Source of the DNA: GCA-003244245 sp050699635
GTDB lineage: Bacteria; Actinomycetota; Actinomycetes; Mycobacteriales; Pseudonocardiaceae
DNA: 64,000 bases
Assembly (NCBI GenBank): GCA_050699635.1
Contig: JBOHFK010000009.1
Coordinates: 1-64,000 of the forward strand
Reading direction: 5' to 3'
The translations under genes and the position numbers were made by a program. Below the pieces are notes generated by a model. The model worked only from the letters and a program-made list of their open reading frames with translations. It searched no databases and was not told the origin of the DNA. Each line of letters opens with the position of its first letter. Position 1 is the stretch's first letter. Positions 32,876-42,275 of the stretch are shown here, in pieces.

Positions 32876-33829
32876 TCAGGGTTGGGCGCGGGAGATGGCC
32901 TGGTCGATGAGGGTGGCGTAGACGGTGCCCAGGTGGGCGCCGGTGGATTCGACCGCCATCGGGAGCAGCGAGGTCTCGGTGAGGCCGGGGGCGACGTTGA
33001 CCTCGAGGAAGTGCGCGATTCCGTCCGGGGTGACCATCATGTCGGTCCGGGATATATCGCGCAGCCCGAGTACCCGGTGGGCGTTCAGCGCCAGCTCGGC
33101 CGCCGCCGCGGTCGCCGCGGTGTCGAGCCGTGCAGGTGCGTAGAAAGTGGCCAGGCCAGCGGTGTAGCGAGCCTCGAAGTCGTAGAAGCCGGAGGTGGCC
33201 TCGATCTCCACCGCCGGTAGCGCCCGGGGTCCGCCCGGCTCGTCCAGCACGGTGACCGCGACCTCGACGCCCGCCACGAACCGTTCGGCCAGCACGGTGT
33301 CCCCGTAGGCCAGGCAACCCACGACCGCGCCGGCCAGCTCGGACACCTCGCGAACAATGTGCACGCCCAGCGCTGAGCCACCCTGGGGAGGTTTGAGGAT
33401 CAACGGCAGACCGAGCCGGTCGACCAGCGCATCGAGCACGTCCTGCGAGCCGAGGTCCCGGAAGGTGGCATGGGGCAGCGCGATCCAATCCGGCGTGCTC
33501 ACCCCCGCGCGGGCCAGTTCATCCTTGGCGGTGGGTTTGTCCCACGCGCGGCGGCAGGCCCGCGGATCGGCGCCCACGTAGGGCACCCGCAGCATCTCCA
33601 GCACCGACTGCACCGCGCCGTTCTCCCCCGTGTCACCGTGCAGTGCGATGACGGCGGCGTCGGGCCGGCTGCTGGTCAGCCGGCTGATCAGGTTGGCGTC
33701 GGCGTCCCACTGCTCCACGTGCAGTCCGGCGTCGCGCAGTGCGCTGGACAACCGGCGTCCCGAGCGGAGCGAGACATCCCGCTCATGCGAGAGCCCACCG
33801 GCCAGTACCGCAACGGTGCGATCGGTCAC
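32876..33829 (-). CDS. ddl: D-alanine--D-alanine ligase
   Basis: 317 residues with the ATP-grasp fold: N-terminal AVLAGGLSHERDVSLRSG, ALHGDTGENGAVQ, the ATP-binding ILKPPQGGSALGV and Mg2+-binding DMMVTPDGIAHFLEVNVAPG. It makes the D-Ala-D-Ala dipeptide for peptidoglycan. GTG 33829 has a strong AAGGAGGGG. The usual GxxPG-type ending reads VAPGLTETSLLP instead of the common NTxPG, which is seen in some actinobacterial paralogues, so a second ddl may exist elsewhere. Confidence 0.88.
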   Translation of the reverse strand: MTDRTVAVLAGGLSHERDVSLRSGRRLSSALRDAGLHVEQWDADANLISRLTSSRPDAAVIALHGDTGENGAVQSVLEMLRVPYVGADPRACRRAWDKPTAKDELARAGVSTPDWIALPHATFRDLGSQDVLDALVDRLGLPLILKPPQGGSALGVHIVREVSELAGAVVGCLAYGDTVLAERFVAGVEVAVTVLDEPGGPRALPAVEIEATSGFYDFEARYTAGLATFYAPARLDTAATAAAAELALNAHRVLGLRDISRTDMMVTPDGIAHFLEVNVAPGLTETSLLPMAVESTGAHLGTVYATLIDQAISRAQP

Positions 33830-33839
33830 CAGCCCCTCC

Positions 33840-33910
33840 TTAAACTTCCACCGGCGGAGCCGGCAACGAGACTCCGCCGGCCGAGTCGGCAATGTGACTC
33901 CGCCGGCCGC
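33840..33910. repeat. Short GC-rich direct repeats between aminotransferase and ddl
   Basis: A unit of about 27 bases containing actccgccggccg and gtcggcaa is repeated nearly twice in the 80-base gap. The copies can fold into alternative GC hairpins and may serve as a terminator for the aminotransferase gene. Confidence 0.45.
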
Positions 33911-35224
33911 TCAGGCGGTGTCCGGGGACGGCGATTGCGGGCCGACCACCTCACGTGGGCGCACGCTACCGAACGTGCGCTGCAGTTCGAGCTCGCCCTC
34001 CATGACCGCGGCCAGCCGGCGGACGCCCTCGGTGATCCGCTCCGGGGTGGGGTAGCAGAACGACAGCCGCATCTGACGGCTGCCCAGGCTGTCGGCGTAG
34101 AACGCGGTGCCGGGTACGTAGGCGACCCGCTGGGTCACCGCCCGGGGCAGCATCGCCTTGGTGTCCAGCCCCGCGGGGACGGTGACCCAGACGAAGAAAC
34201 CGCCCGCCGGCTGCGTCCAGGTACACCCCGCGGGCAGGTACTGCACGAGCGCGGCCAGCATGGCGTCGCGCCGCGCGCGGTAGACCTCCCGGTAGGTCTT
34301 GACCTGACCCTTCCAGTCATGCTGGGCCAGGTAACGCGACACCACATACTGGGTGAACACCGGCGGGCACAGGGTCGCCGACTCCGCCGCCAGCACCAGC
34401 TTCTCCCGCACCGCATGCGGGGCCAGCGCCCAGCCGACGCGCAGGCCAGGCGCGAAGGTCTTGGAAAAGGATCCCAGGTAGACCACGTTATCCGCTTCGG
34501 TGGCCCGCATCGCCGGATAGATCTGACCGTCAAAGCCCAGCAACCCGTACGGGTTGTCCTCCACGACCAGCACCCGATGCTGCGCGCACAGCGCCAGAAT
34601 CTCGGCGCGACGTGCCACAGCCAGCGTGACGCCGGCCGGATTGTGGAAATTCGGGATGGTGTAGAGGAACTTCGGGGTCCGGCCCTGGGCGCGCAAGGAG
34701 CGCAGCGCGGCGTCCAATTCCGCGGGCACCAGCCCGTCATCGTCCATCGCCACCTGCACGACCTTCGTCTGGTAGGAGGCGAAGGTGGTCAGCGCCCCGA
34801 CATAGGACGGCGCTTCGGCGACCACCACATCACCCGGGTCGCAGAAGATCCGGGTGACCATGTCCAGGGCCATCTGGGAACCGACGGTCACCGTGACGTC
34901 GTCGGCGTGCGCCCGGATTCCTTCCAGCGCCATGACCTCGCAGATCTGTTCGCGAAGCTCCGGGGTGCCCTGCGCCGAGCCGTACTGCAGCGCCGCCATC
35001 CCGTCCGTGGTGACCATCTGGGCGAGCTCGCCGGCCAGCGAGTCCAGCGGCAACGCGGGCAGGTAGGGCATGCCACCGGCCAGTGAGACGACCTCAGGGC
35101 GGCTGGCGACGGCGAACAGCGCGCGGATCTCGGATGCGGTCATGCCTACGGTGCGCTGGGCGTAGCGCCGCAGGTGCGGATCGAGATCACGTTGGGTGGG
35201 CGGTCGCTGACTCGGCTGGTTCAT
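33911..35224 (-). CDS. PLP-dependent aminotransferase (class I, 2-aminoadipate/MocR-like)
   Basis: 437 residues of the fold-type I aminotransferase class. Visible motifs are SLAGGMPYLPALP near the start, YGSAQGTPELREQI, TIPNFHNPAGVT, and the PLP lysine in YLGSFSKTFAPGLRVGW. It lacks the GntR DNA-binding domain of MocR regulators. I chose ATG 35224. The gene next to ddl and parB is common in actinobacteria; the substrate is probably an aliphatic or branched amino acid. Confidence 0.85.
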   Translation of the reverse strand: MNQPSQRPPTQRDLDPHLRRYAQRTVGMTASEIRALFAVASRPEVVSLAGGMPYLPALPLDSLAGELAQMVTTDGMAALQYGSAQGTPELREQICEVMALEGIRAHADDVTVTVGSQMALDMVTRIFCDPGDVVVAEAPSYVGALTTFASYQTKVVQVAMDDDGLVPAELDAALRSLRAQGRTPKFLYTIPNFHNPAGVTLAVARRAEILALCAQHRVLVVEDNPYGLLGFDGQIYPAMRATEADNVVYLGSFSKTFAPGLRVGWALAPHAVREKLVLAAESATLCPPVFTQYVVSRYLAQHDWKGQVKTYREVYRARRDAMLAALVQYLPAGCTWTQPAGGFFVWVTVPAGLDTKAMLPRAVTQRVAYVPGTAFYADSLGSRQMRLSFCYPTPERITEGVRRLAAVMEGELELQRTFGSVRPREVVGPQSPSPDTA

Positions 35225-35365
35225 AGGGCGCGCCTTTGCTCCTGTGCGGTCCCCTGGCAGTGTAAAGGCGCACCGAACAACGCCCCCGCCCTCTTCACTC
35301 CCGACGGCCAACGGCATATGCTGCCCCGGGCGCTACCGCGCCGGTGGAAGGTCAGGGAGGGCTCC

Positions 35366-35995
35366 GTGGCTCGTCGAGTGGTCGGTGTCACTCTGGACAA
35401 CCTGGATCTGCTGCCCAAGAAGTGCCGGCGTTGCGTGTTCTGGGAGCTCGCGCCGCATGTCCGGGAACAGGCCGAGGACTTCGGGCAGACCGAGCTGGAG
35501 AAGGAATCTTGGGTGTCCAGCGTGCTGCTGGAGTGGGGCTCCTGTGGCCGGATCGTGATGTCCGGCGATGTACCGGCTGGCTACGCGCTCTACGCTCCCC
35601 CGGCGGCGGTGCCGCGGGCCTCGGCGTTTCCCACCTCCCCGGTCAGCGCTGACGCGGTGCTGCTCACCGCGCTGCGGGTGCTGCCGGAGTTCGGTGGCGG
35701 CGGCCTGGGCCGGATACTGGTGCAGGCGGTCGCCAAGGACCTCACCCGGCGCGGCGTCAAGGCCATCGAGGCCTTCGGCGATGCCCAGCCCAACCAGGAC
35801 TCCAGCTGCGTGGTCCCGTCGGAGTTCCTGCAGCAGGTCGGCTTCAAGACAGTGCACGCCCATCACCGCTGGCCCCGCCTGCGCCTGGAACTGCGCACCG
35901 CCCTAACGTGGAAAGAAGACGTAGAGGCTGCCCTAGAACGCCTCCTGGGCTCAGTAACCATCCACCCCATAGAACCCAGCCTCCGCCCCGCCTGA
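35366..35995 (+). CDS. GNAT-family acetyltransferase
   Basis: 209 residues. A Cys-containing N-terminus (LDLLPKKCRRCVFWEL) precedes the GNAT fold; the acetyl-CoA loop is LPEFGGGGLGRILVQAVAKD. The family is commonly encoded near parAB in actinobacteria. GTG 35366 is preceded by GGGAGG; the open frame upstream is not similar to the family. The acceptor substrate is unknown. Confidence 0.82.
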   Translation: MARRVVGVTLDNLDLLPKKCRRCVFWELAPHVREQAEDFGQTELEKESWVSSVLLEWGSCGRIVMSGDVPAGYALYAPPAAVPRASAFPTSPVSADAVLLTALRVLPEFGGGGLGRILVQAVAKDLTRRGVKAIEAFGDAQPNQDSSCVVPSEFLQQVGFKTVHAHHRWPRLRLELRTALTWKEDVEAALERLLGSVTIHPIEPSLRPA

Positions 35996-36015
35996 CCGCG
36001 CTCCCCCTGACCGCG

Positions 36016-36092
36016 CTCCAGTTCCCGAACTCGACAGCAGGGCTATTTGATCATGCGCCTGGCAGCCCTGCTGTCGAGTTCGGGAACTGGAG
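36016..36092. terminator. 29-bp perfect stem-loop between convergent genes
   Basis: Arms 36016-36044 and 36064-36092 are perfectly complementary over 29 bp with a 19-base loop. It lies between the GNAT gene and the convergent dnaE, 20 bases from each stop, a bidirectional terminator position. There is no U-tract. Confidence 0.75.
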
Positions 36093-36111
36093 GGCTGCGG
36101 TACTCGCTACC

Positions 36112-39100
36112 TCAGACGGCTACGGTGATGCCGCGGATGCTTTTCAGCTCGCCTAGCAGGGCTGAGGAGACGGTGACGGGGTAGTCGCGGACGGCGATCT
36201 CGGTCTTGCGGGGGCCGTGGCAGAGCAGGATGTGCAGCGGGGTGTCACCCTTGTTCGCCACCAGTGCGGAGCGCAGCTCAACGGCCGCTTCCTGATCGAG
36301 TTGGGCGGCCTCGACGCGCAGCACGAACGGGGGCGCGACGCCAGGGTTGTTCTCGGCGTCGCTGATGTCCAGCGGTATCACCAGTGATCCGAAGACCGAC
36401 ATTTTGTCCTCGCGCCAGTTGACCCGGCCTTTGATGGCCACGGTGGTGTCGGGGATCAGGTCCTCGGACACCACGGAGTAGGACTTGGCGAAGAACAGCA
36501 CCTCCATCGAGGCGTCGAGGTCTTCGAGCGTGACGATCGCCCACGGCTCACCCTGCTTGTTCACCCGCTTGTCGACCGAGACGATCATCCCGGCGACCAC
36601 GATCTCACCCTCGGCGGGTGCCTCATCCACCAGCGCAGCGAGGGGCTTGGGGGCGTGCTTGCGCAGAATCCGTTCGGCGCCCTCCAGGGGATGAGCGGAG
36701 ACGTACAGGCCGAGCATCTCCCGTTCGTAGGCCAGCAGCTGCTTGCGCGGGTATTCCTGCGGGTCGAAGGTCAGGTACGCCAGCGGGGAGGAATCCGGTG
36801 CCGCCGGGCTGCTGCCGTCGCCGCCGAACAGGTCGTACTGGCCGCGCTCCTGCTCGCGTTTGAGGCCGGTGACCGCGTCGACGGCCTCCTCATGCACCCT
36901 GATCAGGGATTGCCGGGTGCGCCCGAAGGAGTCGAACGCGCCGGCCTTGATCAGCGACTCGATGGTGCGCTTGTTGCAGCAGACCAGCTCGACCTTGTCC
37001 AGGAAGTCGGTGAACGAGGTGAACCGGCCTTTCTCCTCCCTGGTCTTGATGATGGAAGCCACCACGTTGGCGCCGACGTTGCGCACCGCCCCCAGGCCGA
37101 ACCGGACGTCGCCACCCACCGCGGCGAACCGCAGCCCGGAGTCGTTGACGTCCGGGGGCAGCACCTTGATCCCCATCCGGCGGCATTCAGCCAGGTAGAC
37201 CGCGGACTTGTCCTTGTTGTCGCCGATCGAGGTGAGCTGAGCGGCCATGAACTCGGTCGAGTAGTTGGCCTTGAGGTACGCCGTCCAGTAGGAGACCAGG
37301 CCGTACCCGGCGGTGTGGGATTTGTTGAACGCGTACCCGGCGAACGGGAGCATCACGTCCCACAGGGTCTGGGTGGCCTCACCGGAGAAGCCCCTGCCCA
37401 TCATCCCGTCCCGAAAACGCTGGAACTCCTTCTCGATGATCTCCTTCTTCTTCTTGCCCATCGCGCGGCGCAGCAGGTCCGCGCCCCCGAGGCTGTAGCC
37501 GGCCAGTTGCTGGGCGATGGCCATGACCTGCTCTTGGTAGACCAGCAGGTGATACGTCTCGCCCAGAATGGGCTCCAGGGCGTCGCGCAGCTCGGGGTGG
37601 ATCGGGGCGATCTTCTGGCGGGAGTTGGACCGTTCGGCGTAGTTGAGGTGGGCGTTGGCGGCCATCGGGCCGGGCCGGTACAGGGCGAGCACGGCGGCGA
37701 TGTCCCCGAAATGGGTGGGTGCCAGCGCGCGCAGCAGCGAGCGCATCGCGGCGCCGTCAAGCTGGAACACCCCGAGGGTGTGGCCGCTGGACAGCAGCTT
37801 GTAGGTCGGCTCGTCGTCCAGCCCCAACGTGGCGGTGTCGATCTCGTGGCCGTGGTTGGCCTTGACCGCCTCGATGGCGTCGCTGATCACCGTCAGCGTG
37901 CGCAGGCCCAGAAAGTCCATCTTGAGCAGGCCGATGTCCTCACACGACGGGTAGTCCCAGCCGGTGATGATCGAGCCGTCGTCGCGCATCCACAGCGGGA
38001 TCACGTCCAGCAGCGGCTGCGAGGACATGATCACTGCGCAGGCGTGCACCCCGGCGTTGCGGACCAGGCCTTCCAGCCCGCGGGCGGTGTCCATGATCTT
38101 GCCGACCTGCGGGTCGGTCTCGGCCAGCGACCGCACCTCGGTGGCCTCGGTGTAGCGCGGATGGGCTGGGTCGAAGATGCCGGACAGGGGGATGTCCTCG
38201 GCGGCGATCGCCGGTGGCAGTGCCTTGGTGATCCGGTCGGCGATGGAGAAGCCGGGCTGGCCGTGCAGCACCCGGGCCGCGTCCTTGATCGCGGCCTTGG
38301 TCTTGATCGTGCCGAAGGTGATGACCTGCGCGATGTTCGCCGCACCCCACTTGTTGACGGTGTACTCCATCACCTCCCCGCGCCGGCGCTCGTCGAAGTC
38401 GAGGTCGATGTCGGGCGGGGAGACCCGTTCGGGGTTGAGGAACCGCTCGAAGATCAAGGAGTGCGAGATCGGGTCGAGGTCGGTGATCTGCAGGATGTAG
38501 GCCACCAGCGATCCGGTGGCTGAGCCCCGGCCCGGTCCCACGGAGATCTTCTGGCCCTTGGCCCACCGGACCAGGTCCCCGACGACCAGGAAGTAGCCGG
38601 GGAACCCCATCTGGGAAATCACGCCCAGCTCGAGCTCGATGCGGTCGAGGTAGGGCTGGGTCATCCCGTCCGGGAACCGGTGCGGCGCGTACCGCTCGAC
38701 CTCGCGGCGCAGCAGCAGGTCCTCGGTCTCCCCCTCGGCCAGCGGGAACCGGGGCATCCGGTCGACCTCTTTGTAGACCTCGGCGTAGGATCCGACCCGC
38801 TCGGCGATCAGCAGGGTGGCGTCGGCAGCACCGGGCACTTCCTTGTCCCAGTAGCCGCGCATCTCCTCGGCCGGCTTGAGGTAGTAGCCATCACCCTCGA
38901 ACTTGAACCGGTTCGGGTCATCCATCGTCTTGCCCGACTGCACACACAGCAGCACCTCGTGTGCCGCCGCCTGATCCTGCGTGACGTAGTGGCTGTCGTT
39001 GGTCGCCACCGGCCTCAGCCCGAGTTTGCGGCCGATGTCCAGCAGACCCTCGCGGATCGACCCCTCGATGGGCAGCCCGTGCTCCATCAGCTCGAGAAAG

Positions 39101-39675
39101 AAGTTGCCCGGGCCGAAGATATCGCGGTAGTCACTGGCAGCCTCGAGGGCCAGCTCGGTCTGGCCCAGTCGCAGCCGGGTCTGCACCTCACCGGACGGGC
39201 ACCCGGTCGTCGCGATGATCCCGCTGGCGTGCTCGGCGATCAGGTCGCGGTCCATCCGGGGCTTGCGATAGAGCCCCTCGAACGAGGCCCGGCTGGACAG
39301 CCGGAACAGGTTGCGCAGCCCCGTGGCGTTCTCCGCGAGCATCGTCATGTGGTTGAACGCGCCCGCACCGGACACGTCACCGCCCATGCCTGACTCGTCA
39401 ACGGAGCGCTGATGCAGCTGCCCCCAGAACACCGGCTTCTTGTGATACCGGCTGGCCGGCGCCACGTACGCCTCGATACCGATGATCGGCTTGATCCCGG
39501 CGCTCTGGGCCTTCCGGTAGAACTCCGCCGAGGCGTACATGTTGCCGTGGTCGGTCATCGCCACCGCGGTCATCCCCAGCCGCGCGGCCTCCGCGAACAG
39601 CGGCGCCACCTTGGCCGCGCCGTCCAGCATCGAGTACTCGGTGTGCACATGCAGGTGGACGAACGAGTCAGGCAC
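36112..39675 (-). CDS. dnaE: DNA polymerase III alpha subunit DnaE1
   Basis: 1187 residues, full length. The N-terminal PHP domain begins FVHLHVHTEYSMLDGA and contains AMTDHGNMYA. The polymerase core has GRGSATGSLVAYIL and the catalytic aspartates in PPDIDLDFDERRRGEV; the tandem HhH and OB domains (VAGMIVSVDKRVNKQGEPWA) follow. It is the main replicative polymerase. ATG 39675. The gene's location close to dnaA and parB is uncommon; in most actinobacteria dnaE1 is far from the origin. Confidence 0.96.
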   Translation of the reverse strand: MPDSFVHLHVHTEYSMLDGAAKVAPLFAEAARLGMTAVAMTDHGNMYASAEFYRKAQSAGIKPIIGIEAYVAPASRYHKKPVFWGQLHQRSVDESGMGGDVSGAGAFNHMTMLAENATGLRNLFRLSSRASFEGLYRKPRMDRDLIAEHASGIIATTGCPSGEVQTRLRLGQTELALEAASDYRDIFGPGNFFLELMEHGLPIEGSIREGLLDIGRKLGLRPVATNDSHYVTQDQAAAHEVLLCVQSGKTMDDPNRFKFEGDGYYLKPAEEMRGYWDKEVPGAADATLLIAERVGSYAEVYKEVDRMPRFPLAEGETEDLLLRREVERYAPHRFPDGMTQPYLDRIELELGVISQMGFPGYFLVVGDLVRWAKGQKISVGPGRGSATGSLVAYILQITDLDPISHSLIFERFLNPERVSPPDIDLDFDERRRGEVMEYTVNKWGAANIAQVITFGTIKTKAAIKDAARVLHGQPGFSIADRITKALPPAIAAEDIPLSGIFDPAHPRYTEATEVRSLAETDPQVGKIMDTARGLEGLVRNAGVHACAVIMSSQPLLDVIPLWMRDDGSIITGWDYPSCEDIGLLKMDFLGLRTLTVISDAIEAVKANHGHEIDTATLGLDDEPTYKLLSSGHTLGVFQLDGAAMRSLLRALAPTHFGDIAAVLALYRPGPMAANAHLNYAERSNSRQKIAPIHPELRDALEPILGETYHLLVYQEQVMAIAQQLAGYSLGGADLLRRAMGKKKKEIIEKEFQRFRDGMMGRGFSGEATQTLWDVMLPFAGYAFNKSHTAGYGLVSYWTAYLKANYSTEFMAAQLTSIGDNKDKSAVYLAECRRMGIKVLPPDVNDSGLRFAAVGGDVRFGLGAVRNVGANVVASIIKTREEKGRFTSFTDFLDKVELVCCNKRTIESLIKAGAFDSFGRTRQSLIRVHEEAVDAVTGLKREQERGQYDLFGGDGSSPAAPDSSPLAYLTFDPQEYPRKQLLAYEREMLGLYVSAHPLEGAERILRKHAPKPLAALVDEAPAEGEIVVAGMIVSVDKRVNKQGEPWAIVTLEDLDASMEVLFFAKSYSVVSEDLIPDTTVAIKGRVNWREDKMSVFGSLVIPLDISDAENNPGVAPPFVLRVEAAQLDQEAAVELRSALVANKGDTPLHILLCHGPRKTEIAVRDYPVTVSSALLGELKSIRGITVAV

Positions 39676-39871
39676 GGCTCTCCCTGGGCGTTGCGCGGGG
39701 CCTCATCTCCCAAGCCGCCCGGAGTCTAGTCGCGCAGCGTCCCCACACCGTCGCGGAGAGTCGAGACACCCGCGTAAGCCGCGTTGGGGTAACTGGTCCC
39801 CTGCGCTCCACCGAACTGCCCGACCGATGAGTGTCGGGATGCGCTGGCCGTTGAACGACCTCATAACATAA

Positions 39872-39961
39872 CGCTGGACGTTCATCAACCGCCAGTGGCG
39901 GATCTGCTTCCGGTGGACTGCTGCTGGCCCTGAGGACGTCGAGATCGTTGACTACCACTGA
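39872..39961 (+). pseudogene. HigB toxin relic (C-terminal end only)
   Basis: Directly before higA one frame reads INRQWRICFRWTAAGPEDVE then IVDYH and a stop. This is the characteristic end of RelE/HigB toxins. A TAA lies immediately upstream at 39869 and no N-terminal two thirds could be found. The toxin has been lost and the antitoxin kept. Confidence 0.72.
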
Positions 39962-39970
39962 GGAGGACAC

Positions 39971-40273
39971 ATGAACGCCATTCCGACCATGCCTCCCATC
40001 CATCCGGGTGAGGTGCTGATGCAGGAGTACTTGGAGCCACTTGCCGTCACCCAGCACCGGCTGGCTGTGGCGATCGGCGTCCCGCCGCGTCGCATCAACG
40101 AGATCGTGCACGGCAAGCGACGCATCAGCGCCGACACCGCCCTGCGGCTTGCCCGGTACTTCGGGACCACCGAGCGATTCTGGCTGAACCTCCAGGGTCG
40201 TTACGACCTGGAAGTCGAACGAGATCGTCTCGCGACCATCCTAGAAAACATTCGCCCGCTGGCCAGCGCTTGA
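39971..40273 (+). CDS. higA: HigA-type antitoxin, orphan
   Basis: 100 residues. The XRE-type helix-turn-helix is VTQHRLAVAIGVPPRRINEI, with the HigA signature HPGEVLMQEYLEPL and the C-terminal FWLNLQGRYDLEVERD. GAGGAG precedes ATG 39971. Its toxin gene upstream is reduced to about 30 codons, so the protein is now an orphan regulator or a decoy antitoxin. Confidence 0.88.
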   Translation: MNAIPTMPPIHPGEVLMQEYLEPLAVTQHRLAVAIGVPPRRINEIVHGKRRISADTALRLARYFGTTERFWLNLQGRYDLEVERDRLATILENIRPLASA

Positions 40274-40315
40274 TCAAGGAGACCCGACCCCAGGTTCACA
40301 CCTGACTGGCTTGGG

Positions 40316-41074
40316 TTAGCCGGTGCCGTCTGGGTCGTCGGTGGCGGGCTGGGTACACAGCCGAACGCAGCATTCCGGCGGGTGCGGTGCCAGGACTGCC
40401 TGCACGGTGGTTGCTTGCAGGCCATGCAGGAATCCGGTGAGGAACGCGTGGTTGATCGCGCAGACGAGTTCCGGAGCCTTGGGAGTCAGCGGGTGGAAGG
40501 GACAGTTGCGCAACCGGACGGTGGTCGGGTTGTCGCGGGCTGGTTCGAAGCCGTACCTGGCCAAGACGCCCTCGGTTAAAGTCAGCGCCCGTTCCGCGCC
40601 CAGCCGGCCCGGGCGAACCCGGGCGCGCTCAGCCGCTCCCAGTTCGTCGCCGCGTTGCCTGGCCAGCCGCAGCGCGGCCTGCCGGATGTTCTCGTCGGCG
40701 CGTTGGTTCAGCACTGCGTCGAGCAGGATCTCGGCCAGCAAGTCATGCTGGTGCTCCGGGATGCTGATCCGCACGACCGCTTGGGTCGGTTGGTAGATCT
40801 TTGGTGTACGGCCGACCTTGCGCACCTGCCCGACGCGCTCGTGCGTCGCGTGCAGCAGACCAACCTCTACCAGTTTGTCCAGGTGGAACGCCGCGAGTTT
40901 GCGCGAAATCCCGACGTTGGCGGCGGCCTGCTCGCGGTTGACCGGCCCGAGGGAACGGCGAATGAAGCGATACAGCCGGCGGCGAAAGGGATCGCTGAGG
41001 GCTGCTACCGCGGTCAGCGCCGCGACGCCCGGCGGCTCTTCGTGCAGGTCGTCGCCAGTCGGTGAAGGTTCCAC
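40316..41074 (-). CDS. ArsR/SufR-like HTH regulator with C-terminal cysteines
   Basis: 252 residues. A winged helix is seen at residues 20-90 (LSDPFRRRLYRFIRRS; VGISRKLAAFHLDKLVEVGL). The C-terminal part has NCPFHPLTPKAPELVC, then about 40 residues later ECCVRL, a four-Cys pattern like that of iron-sulfur regulators of the SufR type. It may sense Fe-S or redox state. Start GTG 41074. Divergent from the DUF2231/DUF4383 genes, which may be its targets. Confidence 0.72.
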   Translation of the reverse strand: MEPSPTGDDLHEEPPGVAALTAVAALSDPFRRRLYRFIRRSLGPVNREQAAANVGISRKLAAFHLDKLVEVGLLHATHERVGQVRKVGRTPKIYQPTQAVVRISIPEHQHDLLAEILLDAVLNQRADENIRQAALRLARQRGDELGAAERARVRPGRLGAERALTLTEGVLARYGFEPARDNPTTVRLRNCPFHPLTPKAPELVCAINHAFLTGFLHGLQATTVQAVLAPHPPECCVRLCTQPATDDPDGTG

Positions 41075-41255
41075 GCGTCCACGGTAACGACCACCGCGCT
41101 GTCCGAAAACCGTTCTTACTTACGGCTGTTGACCTGTCTGTCGAATAAGACCAAACTATGTTCGTCAAACTTGGTGCCCGGAGGTGGTTGCCCCGCGGCG
41201 AACAGCGGCCGACACCCGCGTGAACACCGGCTTGCCACCCGAGAGGAGGCATGTC
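41075..41255. promoter_or_regulatory. Divergent promoter region
   Basis: A possible plus-strand promoter is TTGACC (41129) with CAAACT or AAACTA 17-18 bases downstream, in a locally AT-rich stretch. The regulator gene starts on the other side. No long dyad was noticed. Confidence 0.4.
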
Positions 41256-41689
41256 ATGCACAGCAAGGTCAACATCCGAGGGCACGGATCCACATGGCGC
41301 TCAACGTGGCGGCGTTGGCGCTGTTCGTCATCAGCTTCGTTGCCTACTACCAGTACTGGACCGCGCCCGCTGAGGTCGGCTCAACACTGGGCATCGTGCT
41401 GGCCACGATCGGCGTGGTGCTTACCGTCGCAGCAGGCTTCCAAGGCTGGGTCCTGATCCAACACCACCACATCGGGATCCAGCTGACACCCGACCAGCAG
41501 CGTCTAGAGCGAGCGACACGGCCAACCACGCTGACCCGACCGCCGTGCACTCTGCGCGGTAGAGCGCAGGTGAGGGCAGCCTCACCGACGTTGCGGGATC
41601 GAGTCCCGGCGGTTGGGAATCGCCTGGCCAGAGCATCACAGTGGCACCGAGCAGTGTTATATCAACAGCAGGAATGCGGAGGAGATTGA
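41256..41689 (+). pseudogene. DUF2231-like membrane protein remnant
   Basis: ATG 41256 opens MHSKVNIRGHG, the typical start of DUF2231 proteins. Then the frame changes and IHMALNVAALALFVISFVAY and STLGIVLATIGVVLTVAAGF (second half of a DUF2231 protein, two membrane helices) are read in the frame of 41294. The first helices are missing. After GIQLTPDQQRLERA the frame continues to 41689 without similarity, stopping one base before the DUF4383 ATG. I read this as an internal deletion with frameshift. Confidence 0.55.
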
Positions 41690-41690
41690 C

Positions 41691-42161
41691 ATGGTGCTTA
41701 GTCCAGAAGACAAGTTCGGTATCAAGGTCCAGAACAGGGGGGGCAGGTCGATTGAGCAGACCTATTCGATGATCGCTGGAAGCGTCTACATAGTCGGCGG
41801 GATCATTGGGTTTTTCATCACCGGCTGGAGCAACTTCACCGAGATGACGGGCCGTGAGCTGTTCGGGATCTTCATGTTGAATCCCTTCCACAACATCGTG
41901 CACATCGGGCTCGGCGCGTTCTGGCTGCTGGCGGCGTTCGCGCTCACCCAGGCCGGCACCGAGGGCGTGAACATTGCGATCGGTGGCGTCTACGCGCTGG
42001 CCACCGTCTTGGGCATCCTGGGCTACTTTTCCTTGCTGTCCATCCCTGGTGGTGTCGGCGTCGGGGACAACTGGCTGCACCTGGTGACCGCTGTGGTGAC
42101 ACTGATAGTCGGCAGCGGCCTACTCAGCTCAATGGGCAGCCGTCAAACCGCTGCCGCCTAG
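41691..42161 (+). CDS. DUF4383 membrane protein
   Basis: 156 residues with four membrane helices: SIEQTYSMIAGSVYIVGGII; NPFHNIVHIGLGAFWLLAAF, the family signature; a third with VNIAIGGVYALATVLGIL; and a fourth near the end. GGAGGAG precedes ATG 41691. Function of the family is unknown. It follows the DUF2231 remnant so closely that they were probably one operon. Confidence 0.85.
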   Translation: MVLSPEDKFGIKVQNRGGRSIEQTYSMIAGSVYIVGGIIGFFITGWSNFTEMTGRELFGIFMLNPFHNIVHIGLGAFWLLAAFALTQAGTEGVNIAIGGVYALATVLGILGYFSLLSIPGGVGVGDNWLHLVTAVVTLIVGSGLLSSMGSRQTAAA

Positions 42162-42217
42162 ACGGGGTAGCGAGCACGATCCCCGTGTCGTGCCCGGCAA
42201 ACCTCTCCGGAAAGCGT

Positions 42218-42275
42218 ATTCAGCGGGCTCAGCGGGGTTATTCGGGTGCTGTTCACCCCGCTGAGCCCGCTGAAT
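42218..42275. terminator. 21-bp perfect stem-loop, copy 1 of a repeated element
   Basis: Arms 42218-42238 and 42255-42275 (right arm contains accccgctgagcccgctgaa) enclose 16 bases. The right arm and flanking gcggg...gtcagag recur at 42696-42729, where the left arm is degraded. Confidence 0.72.

Noticed and set aside
36655..38523. 622-codon open frame opposite dnaE
   Set aside because: Antisense shadow of dnaE with no recognisable domain.
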